DNA from: Acidobacteriota bacterium
GTDB taxonomy: Bacteria > Acidobacteriota > Terriglobia > Terriglobales > Acidobacteriaceae
NCBI GenBank assembly: GCA_003225055.1
Contig: QIAU01000172.1
Span: 1 to 36,156 of the forward strand
Length of the DNA: 36,156 nucleotides
Reading direction: 5' to 3'
In this document: in pieces, positions 29,564-36,156 of the stretch
Layout: each line of letters opens with the position of its first letter
Numbering within the stretch: position 1 is the first letter of the stretch
Position numbers and translations under genes: made by a program
Notes under the pieces: generated by a model
The model's database searches: none
What the model was told of the DNA's origin: nothing
What the model saw: the letters and a program-made list of their open reading frames with translations, nothing else

Positions 29564-30730
29564 ATGAATATTTCTCGATGGGTCGTGATTACGGCGTTAC
29601 CCGCCTGTCTCGCATTGTGCTCTACCGCGTCAGCGCAGACCGCGGCTGCTCATTCAGCCACTCAGTTGGCCCAGACGCCGCCGATGGGTTGGAATAGTTG
29701 GAACAACTTCGGCTGCAATGTGAGTGAGCAACTCATCCGGGAGACTGCGGATGCCATGGTGAGCAGCGGCATGCTGGCGGCCGGCTATCACTACGTGAAC
29801 ATCGATGACTGCTGGCAGGTCAGCCGCGCCGCTGACGGTACGATCGTCGCCGATCCCGCCAGATTTCCCTCCGGCATCAAAGCTCTCGCCGACTACGTAC
29901 ACAGCAAAGGCCTTAAGCTTGGCGTCTACACAGACGCCGGCCGCTTTACCTGCGAAAAGCGCCCGGGAAGCCTGGATCACGAACTCCAGGACGCGAAAAC
30001 CTACGCGGCATGGGGAGTGGACTACGTTAAGGTTGATTGGTGCCATTCCGAAGGACTTGATCCTGAAGTGCAATATGCGAAATTTCGTGACGCCCTGGCG
30101 CAGGCAGGACGGCCCATCGTGTTCAGCATCTGCAATTGGGGGGTAAAGGCGCCTTGGAAGTGGGGGCCGGCGACGGGCAATCTGTGGCGAACCACGGGCG
30201 ATATCAGCGACCACTACGACCGCATGTCGGTGATCGGATTTTCCCAGAACGGCCTGGAGAAATTCGCTGGCCCGGGACACTGGAATGATCCCGATATGCT
30301 CGAGGTGGGCAATGGCGGCATGAAGCCTGACGAATACCGCACCCACATGGCCCTGTGGGCTCTGCTGGCCGCTCCGCTTTTGGCCGGGAATGACGTCAGG
30401 AACATGCCCCCTGAGACGAAGGATATTCTCATGAATCGCGAGGTCATTGCCGTAGATCAGGACCCGAAGGGTGTTCAGGGGCACCGGATTTGGGAGGAAG
30501 GCCCGCTGGAAATCTGGGTGAAGCCGCTGGCTGATCGAAGCCAGGCTGTGGGTCTGTTCAATCGAGGCGAATCCGTACTCAACATGACCCTGAACTTGAA
30601 AGCGCTGGGCCTGACGGGTCCGGCCAAGTTGCGCGACCTTTGGCAACACCAGGATCTTGGCCCGGTCGAAGACTCGTACACCTCCGAAGTTCCGAAACAT
30701 GGCGTGATGATGTTAAGAGTGTCGCAATAG
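29564..30730 (+). CDS. Secreted alpha-galactosidase, glycoside hydrolase family 27
   Basis: 388 residues with a signal peptide (MNISRWVVITALPACLALCS). GH27 starts canonically at TPPMGWNSWNNFGCNV. Retaining enzyme that releases terminal alpha-galactose from galactomannan, raffinose sugars or galactolipids. Nucleophile Asp158 lies in DYVKVDWCHSEG and the acid/base Asp213 in RTTGDISDHYD; the substrate loop NIDDCWQ and GPGHWNDPDMLEVGNGG are typical. The C-terminal beta domain (about residues 315-388) is present, no extra carbohydrate-binding module. Intact. With GH31 nearby it suggests attack on galactose- and xylose-bearing plant polysaccharides. Confidence 0.96.
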   Translation: MNISRWVVITALPACLALCSTASAQTAAAHSATQLAQTPPMGWNSWNNFGCNVSEQLIRETADAMVSSGMLAAGYHYVNIDDCWQVSRAADGTIVADPARFPSGIKALADYVHSKGLKLGVYTDAGRFTCEKRPGSLDHELQDAKTYAAWGVDYVKVDWCHSEGLDPEVQYAKFRDALAQAGRPIVFSICNWGVKAPWKWGPATGNLWRTTGDISDHYDRMSVIGFSQNGLEKFAGPGHWNDPDMLEVGNGGMKPDEYRTHMALWALLAAPLLAGNDVRNMPPETKDILMNREVIAVDQDPKGVQGHRIWEEGPLEIWVKPLADRSQAVGLFNRGESVLNMTLNLKALGLTGPAKLRDLWQHQDLGPVEDSYTSEVPKHGVMMLRVSQ

Positions 30731-30779
30731 CCTTGGGCATGGGTCGAGCGAATCCAGAGGTGCCGATGCTGTGGTGTGC

Positions 30780-31050
30780 CTCAGCCGGTGTTGAAGCTCC
30801 GGGCAAACACGCTGTCGCAACGTCTCCACCAAAGTCATGCCCAGTTGAGGGTGAGTCTTGCGTCACCTGCCATATGCCAAAGGTGGAACTACCCGGCGCA
30901 CATTTCAAGTTCACCGACCACCGCATCCGCATCACGCGACCGGAGACCGATGCCCCTACTAGACGGACTAGTAGGCTGCGGAAAAATCACGAATTGCTGA
31001 CCCGCTTAGACGGCGATGATTGGATCAACGACTCCGGCAGTGTGCCCTAA
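30780..31050 (+). pseudogene. C-terminal fragment of a multiheme cytochrome c-type protein
   Basis: Plus strand: CPVEGESCVTCHMPKVELPG then AHFKFTDHRIRITRPETDAP. CVTCHMPK with the following HFKFTDHRIRI is the standard last heme site of secreted TPR/multiheme cytochrome proteins of acidobacteria (consensus CITCHMPK ... HFxFTDHRI). The residues before it (PGKHAVATSPPKS) do not continue the family, so only a fragment of about 40 meaningful residues is left. It starts soon after the stop of the alpha-galactosidase gene. Confidence 0.65.
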
Positions 31051-31200
31051 GATGAACTTCATTTCCACAGCGGAACCGTGATAGCCACTTGGTCATGCGA
31101 GGGCACGACCCGCGGCAAGCCACAATGTTGAACTACATTTCATCCGAGGAACGAATGGCGCACGATCACCCGCTCGCGCCTTTCGAGCGGCTGCGTCCGT

Positions 31201-32172
31201 TCAGTATCCCAGTTGCTTATCGACGATATTCAGTAGAGTTTCTCCGCGACGAAATCTCTCCAGCTGAGCAAGGAAGAATCGCATGGCGTTGTCGAGCCAG
31301 TCGGGAGTGTGGTCCGCACAATGCGGGGAAAGTAAAACGTTTTCCAGAGTATAGAACGGATGGCCGTTGGGCAGCGGCTCTTCATCGAAGACATCCAGGG
31401 CAGCGCCTTTGATTCTCTTCTCAGAGAGGGCTTTGATCATTGCACCTTCGCTGACTACGGGCCCTCGGCCGATGTTGATCAGTACTGCGTTTTTCTTCAT
31501 GACTGCGAATTCCGCCTCGCCAATCAGACCGCGAGTTTCCTCGTTCAAAGGTGCCGCTACCACGACATAATCGCAACGCGGAAGCATTTCAAGGCGCTGA
31601 TTCGATCCGTAGATCTGGTCGACAACCGGATCGTGTTTGTACTGTAGGGATATGTGTCGCTTCAGTCCGAGGACAGTCATACCCAGTGCGCGGACCCTGG
31701 CGGCAACTGCACTTCCGATATCGCCGTATCCGACAATGCCCACGGTTTGGCCAGAAGCCATTGTTACGTTAAACGGCTCCCACAAACCGGTCATTTGGTT
31801 GCGAATCATGCGGCGAAAGTCCTTGGCGAAGTATAGGATCGCCGCCAAGGCAAACTCGCCGAGCGACGGGCTAAAGACACCACTGCCGTTTGTAAGCGTA
31901 ACGCCGCTGGCGATCAACTCGGGGAACAGCGTCCGCTCCAGACCGGCCGAACGCGAATGGATCCAACGCAAACGGTGCGATATCAGGAACACTTGGCGAA
32001 TCAGAGAAAGACGGCCTGACCAGTTTAGAATGACCTCAACCTCGGCTGCGACCTGCTCGAAAGCGCGCGCTGAGTCTCCGACCACGATTGTTGCAACCTG
32101 ACGCAACTCGTCTTCGAGCGGCAAATACGATTCGCCAGGAGCAGTCAACACCAGAATCGGCCTCTCGTTCAT
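31201..32172 (-). CDS. D-2-hydroxyacid dehydrogenase (NAD(P)-dependent)
   Basis: 323 residues. The family is shown by the Rossmann motif VGIVGYGDIGSAVAARVRAL, LINIGRGPVVSEGAMIKAL (with the conserved Arg region), the EEPLPNGHPFYTLENV loop (catalytic Glu) and LSPHCADHTPDW (catalytic His). N-terminal catalytic segment LRWIHSRSAGLERTLFPEL is typical. Such enzymes reduce glyoxylate or hydroxypyruvate, or oxidise D-hydroxyacids. Its ATG is four bases behind the stop of the MFS transporter gene, so the two are cotranscribed. Together with the tartrate-dehydrogenase remnant upstream, a role in tartrate or other sugar-acid catabolism (hydroxypyruvate or glyoxylate reduction) is likely. Confidence 0.92.
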   Translation of the reverse strand: MNERPILVLTAPGESYLPLEDELRQVATIVVGDSARAFEQVAAEVEVILNWSGRLSLIRQVFLISHRLRWIHSRSAGLERTLFPELIASGVTLTNGSGVFSPSLGEFALAAILYFAKDFRRMIRNQMTGLWEPFNVTMASGQTVGIVGYGDIGSAVAARVRALGMTVLGLKRHISLQYKHDPVVDQIYGSNQRLEMLPRCDYVVVAAPLNEETRGLIGEAEFAVMKKNAVLINIGRGPVVSEGAMIKALSEKRIKGAALDVFDEEPLPNGHPFYTLENVLLSPHCADHTPDWLDNAMRFFLAQLERFRRGETLLNIVDKQLGY

Positions 32173-32176
32173 GACA

Positions 32177-33517
32177 TTAACGGCAGGAGGGATCTCCTAC
32201 CCGGGACTCGATGCCAACCGCAAGCATCAGGATTGCCGCCACCAAAAAACTGCCGACCAGACACAGAAGACCTGCACTGAAGGATCGCGTTCGCGCAACC
32301 AAGGATCCGATAACGAGCGGACCGACGAAGCCGCCGAGGTTGCCTACGGAATTGATCAAGCCAATCGATGCAGCCGCCGCTGACTTGCTCAAGAACTCAG
32401 TCGGTACTGCCCAGAAAGCCGGATGGAATGCATAGTATGCGGCGCCCACCAGGATGAAAGAGACCAGTGCGAGCGCCAAGGCTTGTCCAGAGCGGATGGC
32501 AAGAAAGAGAAACAAACCACTTAACAAAAGCGGGATGGCTGCATGCCAACGCCGCTCCCGGCTACGGTCCGAATGCCACCCGTTCATCTGTTGGGTTAAG
32601 AAGCCTGCCAAGTAGGGCAGAGCAGCGAGCAGAGTAACTCGCAGATCGCTCTGTCCGGATAAGCGTTTCAGCATGGTGGGAAGCCAAAATGCGATTCCGT
32701 AGTTTCCCGCTACCGCAAAGAAGTAGCAGAAGGTAAGCAGAATAACATTACGATGACGCAACGCTCGCCAGACGCTGTACGAGCCCAGGGTATGTTTCTC
32801 GCGTTGCTCTTGCTCAAGTCGTATCGTGATCCATTGGCGCTGGTTTGGGGGGAGCCACTCTGCCTGATGTGGCCAGTCCGTCAGGTAGAAGACGGTGATC
32901 ACGCCAAGAACAATCGCAGGCAGTCCCTCGAGGATGAAGAGCCACCGCCAGCCTCTCAGACCTAGCCAATGCAGTCCCAGTAGTAAACCTGCCAGCGGCG
33001 AGCCGATAACATACGAGAGCGGCATAGCCGCATAGAAGGCGGCGATGGCCTTGGCGCGGTCGGTGTTCCGAAACCAATGCGTCAGGTAAACAATGACCGC
33101 GGGGAAGAAGCCGGCCTCTGCAGCACCTACTAGGAATCGCACCAGATAAAACGCCCGAGCGGTGTGGATGAACGCCATCAGCACGGTCAAGACTCCCCAC
33201 GAGAGCATAATTCGAGCAATCCAGCGACGTGCGCTCCAATATTCGGCAATCAACGCGCCAGGTATTTCCAGCAAAAAGTAGCCAACAAAGAAAATGCCGG
33301 CGCCAAGACCCATCGCACGTTCGTTCAATCCCAAGTCGCCGGGCATCTGGAGAGCGGCAGCGCCGACATTCATGCGGTCAAGAAAGGCCACGATGTAAAG
33401 TGCGAATAGAAAGGGTAATAAGCGGCGGGCAATGCGGCGCCTGGTCCGCAGAGAAATATCGTCAGGGCTGGCAATCAATGGGTTCGGAGTTCCTTTGTCG
33501 ATGCCCGGCTTGAGCAT
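32177..33517 (-). CDS. MFS transporter, anion:cation symporter (sugar-acid/tartrate type)
   Basis: 446 residues, 12 predicted membrane helices. N-terminal RRRIARRLLPFLFALYIVAF then LDRMNVGAAALQM is the signature of the ACS family (tartrate, glucarate, hexuronate, phthalate carriers). Others: GAGIFFVGYFLLEIPGALIA, RFLVGAAEAGFFPAVIVYLT and a long cytoplasmic loop after helix 6 (WLPPNQRQWITIRLEQEQRE). It imports organic acids with protons across the inner membrane. Gene order tartrate-dehydrogenase fragment > transporter > D-2-hydroxyacid dehydrogenase, with gaps of 39 and 4 bp, points to a tartrate or related sugar-acid operon. Intact. Confidence 0.93.
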   Translation of the reverse strand: MLKPGIDKGTPNPLIASPDDISLRTRRRIARRLLPFLFALYIVAFLDRMNVGAAALQMPGDLGLNERAMGLGAGIFFVGYFLLEIPGALIAEYWSARRWIARIMLSWGVLTVLMAFIHTARAFYLVRFLVGAAEAGFFPAVIVYLTHWFRNTDRAKAIAAFYAAMPLSYVIGSPLAGLLLGLHWLGLRGWRWLFILEGLPAIVLGVITVFYLTDWPHQAEWLPPNQRQWITIRLEQEQREKHTLGSYSVWRALRHRNVILLTFCYFFAVAGNYGIAFWLPTMLKRLSGQSDLRVTLLAALPYLAGFLTQQMNGWHSDRSRERRWHAAIPLLLSGLFLFLAIRSGQALALALVSFILVGAAYYAFHPAFWAVPTEFLSKSAAAASIGLINSVGNLGGFVGPLVIGSLVARTRSFSAGLLCLVGSFLVAAILMLAVGIESRVGDPSCR

Positions 33518-33556
33518 GGAGCGTTTTGGAATCCTCGCAAAAATGACCTGTCAGGT

Positions 33557-33934
33557 TTACTTTGCTTGGCTGACCGCGGCAGCGATGGCTTCCCCCAAAT
33601 CCTGAGTAGACGCACGGCCGCCAATATCGGGAGTGCGAATTTTGGAATCTGCTAAAGTGAGCGAAATGGCCTTCTCAACTGCATCGCCAACATCCCATGA
33701 GCCGAGGTGTCTCAGCATTGGGGCACCGGACCAAATCTGGCCTATGGGATTGGCAATTCCTTTTCCAGCCATGTCCGGGGCAGAACCGTGAACCGGCTCA
33801 AACATCGAGGGGCACTCTCTTTCCGGGTTGAGATTCCCCCAGGGGGCGATTCCGATTGACTCAACGCCAGCAGGACCGAGATCGGAAAGAATGTCTCCGA
33901 ATAGATCCGATCCGACCAACACGTCGAACCAGTT
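33557..33934 (-). pseudogene. Tartrate/isopropylmalate dehydrogenase-type enzyme, 3' third only
   Basis: From NWFDVLVGSDLFGDILSDLG the frame runs GIAPWGNLNPERECPSMFEP, VHGSAPDMAGKGIANPIGQI and WSGAPMLRHLG to the end VSQAK. These are the metal- and NAD-binding C-terminal motifs of tartrate dehydrogenase/decarboxylase, a member of the isocitrate/isopropylmalate dehydrogenase family (the NLNPER and FEPVHGSAPDIAGKGIANP blocks). About 240 N-terminal residues are lacking. They are replaced by the end of a truncated FG-GAP gene in another frame; the junction lies at 33928-33936. The neighbouring transporter and hydroxyacid dehydrogenase remain intact. Confidence 0.85.
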
Positions 33935-35026
33935 CTTCATCATGACTCCACAGTGGTTGGCCCGTGTGGTCCCACAGAATAGCCAATGAGAAGCTCGTCG
34001 AGTCCATCACCGTCGATATCGAACGGATACGGAAAGTGTCCGGTCTGACCCTGTCCATGCCAAAGCGGCTCAAGATTCCGGTTGAGGATCCCGAAACGCT
34101 TGTATCTATCCATCCAGGTCACCAAAACGCGCACTGCGCCCAGCTCGGAATCCGGGCGTAAAGAATCTTTTCCAAGAGGCTGGCTCTGGATTGTCGGAAC
34201 GTAACCGCTGCAATTCGGCGTCACGCCCGCGGATCCCTTCCGTGATTCTGGCCTTTGCTGTCGGCGTGGTCGATACCCGAAAATCCTGAAAACGCGCCGG
34301 GATGTTGGCTGTTATGCCTGCTTTGCCCCTCGGCAGCTCTTCATCTGTGACCTGGAATAGCAGCCGGTTATCAACATAGGCCTTGATATTGTGACCTACG
34401 GCTTCCACCCTAAGAACGTAATACTTCTTGCCATCATAAGTGAAATCCTTGCGGCCCAGTTCCCGCCATTCGGCGACTCGCAACAATTTTTCTAGCGGGA
34501 GACGAACCGCGAGCCGCCCCTGAGTCCCGCCAGTTAACGCAAAAAGATAATAATGCAGGTTGGTATGATAACGAAAAACGACTCCCGCCATGTCAGTCGT
34601 GGAAAGCGGCTTTACCTTCACCTCTACGCTACAGTCATGCCATTCCGGATCGCCGGTCAGCAGAATTGGGTTCATCTGCCCGGATTGCTCATTTGCCAGG
34701 TGCTGCTCGAGGTAAGGATTTCCATCTTCATCGCCCACGATCCAGGCGTCCAGGTGGCAGATAGCGTTCGCCCATGGACCGAGAGAAACGCCGCAATTAG
34801 CAAGATAGTGATGCTCCTGGATTGCCCCGTTGAGCTGACCGACCGGCCGCGACAGCCAGCCGGGACGAAGTCGGGAGAAATCGTCGCGAAACAGATCGGC
34901 ACCGAATGCTTCTTCCGCGAGAGCGGAATCGGTTATTTCGGCGTGCGGCGGGTTGGGGATTATGCCGTTAGATAAGGCCGCCCCAGCGGCGGCGGAAGTC
35001 ATTTTCAGAAATGTTCGCCGGTTCAT
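33930..35026 (-). pseudogene. Tat-exported FG-GAP repeat protein with LamG-like N-terminus, broken
   Basis: Starts MNRRTFLKMTSAAAGAALSN, a twin-arginine signal. Residues 45-240 form a jelly-roll (LFRDDFSRLRPGWLSRPVG, DPEWHDCSVEVKVKPLSTTD, MAGVVFRYHTNLHYYLFALT, YVLRVEAVGHNIKAYVDNRL). Then SWKRFFTPGFRAGRSARFGD begins an FG-GAP/VCBS propeller, but the frame stops at 34106. After an internal deletion other frames give YKRFGILNRNLEPLW, FDIDGDGLDELLIGYS (a Ca-binding repeat) and LWDHTGQPLWSHDEEL, where the sequence jumps into the tartrate dehydrogenase remnant. Proteins of this make-up occur with pectin or rhamnogalacturonan use in acidobacteria and planctomycetes; the exact activity is unknown. 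Confidence 0.75.
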
Positions 35027-35103
35027 GAGTCCGCTTAAAAACAGAAATCGCGGGTGACCTTAATCGGATTTCAGTCACTATCGTTTACAACGAACGGCAG
35101 CCG

Positions 35104-35466
35104 CTAGAAAGTCAGATAGGGCATGTTCGGCTGCTGAGCGGCCAGCGCGGCTTCTCGTAAGCTACGCCTCTCCAGCAGTCGAGCGGTCAAGAACCAACTG
35201 ACTAGCAAAACCCCAAACCGCAGATACGGCAAGGCAAACTCTGGCAACAAAGAAACCGTACGTTTACAGAACAGACACAGGTAGCGGCGCACCGGAATCG
35301 ACCCCTCAAACCCTACTTCCACCAAGCTGCGACAGTAGAAACCGTGAGCACGGAGAGGACAACCGGCTTGGCATTGCGGACAGCTGTCGGGACGATACGG
35401 ATCGGGATCGGAAAGTTCTTGCAGATACTGTTGGATGGCACCGCGGTAGAGGTGTAGCATTTGCAT
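35104..35466 (-). CDS. DUF6431-type zinc-ribbon protein, mobile-element associated
   Basis: 120 residues: MQMLHLYRGAIQQYLQELSD, then Cys pairs CPQCQAGC and (CLFC) in VRRYLCLFCKRTVSLLPEFA, then LPYLRFGVLLVSWFLTARLL. The pattern (HGFYCRSL, IPVRRYLCLFCKRTVSLLP) matches DUF6431, a zinc-ribbon domain of proteins that accompany transposases or resemble transposase N-termini. It ends QQPNMPYLTF, shorter than relatives, which to my memory continue with a helix-turn-helix; it may be truncated. A cluster of inverted repeats lies before its start. A role in DNA binding for a transposable element is inferred. Confidence 0.6.
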   Translation of the reverse strand: MQMLHLYRGAIQQYLQELSDPDPYRPDSCPQCQAGCPLRAHGFYCRSLVEVGFEGSIPVRRYLCLFCKRTVSLLPEFALPYLRFGVLLVSWFLTARLLERRSLREAALAAQQPNMPYLTF

Positions 35467-35938
35467 TGAGGGACCTCCCTCCGGGAGCTGCTAACTCCCG
35501 TGATTGGTTTAGGCCGGAGGGCTTCACCGCCCTCCGGGTGCTAACCACAGAAATCCTACACCCGAAAACATCAGCTGCACTGCATCGGGATAAGAACTTA
35601 TCCCGCGCGACCCACTGGAGCTGCACATTCGGCTCCGACATCTTGTCACGATCGTTCTCTTCCAGGTAGGACTAAATCAGAAAAGAGAGTTGTTTGGCGG
35701 GGGCAAGTAATCCGAAAAATTACAATCATACAAAATCTGGATGGCTGTTTACCGATGGATGGCACGGTTGGCTGCCGGTGGCCTTGGACGTTTTCTTCTA
35801 CCCTGTCTTATGCACAAGTGTTGAGGCAGGGTGAGGCCTGTGCAAAGAAAAACCATTTGGAGACCCTGAAAATGCTGTTGTAAAACAGAGCGGCCGCGAA
35901 GTTCACGCTTCGCGAGCCCATTTCCAGGAGTCACCCAA
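35467..35938. other. Non-coding region with inverted repeats and the left part of an IS element
   Basis: Perfect inverted repeats: CCGGAGGGC / GCCCTCCGG (35514-35522 and 35529-35537) and CGGGATAAG-AA-CTTATCCCG (35586-35605). They lie upstream of the DUF6431 gene. From about 35795 to 35938 the sequence is the upstream region of the transposase gene to the right; the left inverted repeat of that element should lie here but I cannot delimit it without the other end. Confidence 0.5.
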
Positions 35939-36156
35939 ATGGTGATCAACCAGTCCAAGCATACTCGTAGACTGCCCGTCCCACAAGGCTCTGGGAAGTC
36001 TTATTCGGAGCCCAATAAAATCGCAGCGAATACGCTCTTTGACTTCTCCGGCAAGAATCTAACTCCGTATGGTGGTTTGTTACCGGTAGCCACCATGCTG
36101 GAGAAGCTGGGGTTTAAAAAGCTGGTGGAAGAAACCCTGAGCGTGCATCGCATTCC
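35939..36156 (+). mobile_element. IS1380-family transposase, 5' end (runs off window)
   Basis: From ATG 35939, behind a CAGGAG ribosome site, 72 codons are visible: MVINQSKHTRRLPVPQGSGK, then FDFSGKNLTPYGGLLPVATM and LEKLGFKKLVEETLSVHRIP. The segment FDFxGxNLTxxGGLLPxxxMLEKLGF is characteristic of the start of IS1380-type DDE transposases. The frame is open to the window edge, so activity cannot be judged. It suggests that at least one transposable element is present in a form not obviously decayed. Confidence 0.85.

Noticed and set aside
29654-30700. 348-residue minus-strand frame opposite the alpha-galactosidase
   Set aside because: Shadow of GH27, which has all catalytic motifs on the plus strand.

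Overview
The window reads as a soil-type Gram-negative bacterium, most likely an acidobacterium. This is an inference from gene content (carbohydrate porin, a broken CRTAC1/UnbV-type protein, DUF6152 and DUF5818-like proteins, many carbohydrate-active enzymes); no rRNA or other taxonomic marker is present. GC is moderately high.

Left part (1-8.7 kb): the 3' end of a trehalose-phosphatase gene, a small metallothionein-like protein, a CBS pair protein and a BON protein, a broken rhodanese gene with TGA at a conserved Cys position, a broken secreted DUF5818-like gene, and an intact inorganic pyrophosphatase. A minus-strand glycerol operon follows: carbohydrate porin > glpD > glpK > glpF > dhaK. 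The three central genes are intact. The first (porin) carries a heptanucleotide repeat array and a 3' frameshift, and the last (dhaK) is cut to 53 codons by a deletion that joins it to a decayed haloacid-dehalogenase gene.

Middle part (10.3-20.2 kb): a graveyard of mobile DNA. It holds a group II intron reverse-transcriptase scrap, three broken tyrosine recombinases, intact tRNA-Cys and tRNA-Gly genes, and 3'-end fragments of tRNA-Leu and tRNA-Asn that look like old attachment sites. A few intact genes sit among them: a HugZ-like FMN/DUF2470 protein, a VapBC-type toxin-antitoxin pair, a DUF4143-type ATPase and a Sel1-repeat protein. DUF6152 and alpha/beta-hydrolase genes here are broken.

20.2-22.6 kb: two YCII/DGPF-domain proteins followed by an ECF42-type sigma factor with a long C-terminal extension. 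The first gene is preceded by a TGTCGA - 17 nt - CGAC element that fits the promoter described for ECF42 factors, so this looks like an intact self-regulated module.

23-35 kb: a plant-polysaccharide and sugar-acid region. It contains GH31, a LysR regulator, a uronate-isomerase-like enzyme with a strong predicted promoter, an SDR oxidoreductase, a GH27 alpha-galactosidase, a D-2-hydroxyacid dehydrogenase, an MFS sugar-acid transporter, and a tartrate-dehydrogenase 3' fragment fused by deletion to a Tat-exported FG-GAP protein. The right edge holds a DUF6431 protein and the start of an IS1380-type transposase.

The outstanding overall property is the density of broken genes, mostly by 1-2 nt indels and small deletions, beside perfectly open neighbours. 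Either this is real decay in an accessory-rich genome or some indels are sequencing errors; the large deletion junctions and the repeat array cannot be explained by base-calling errors.
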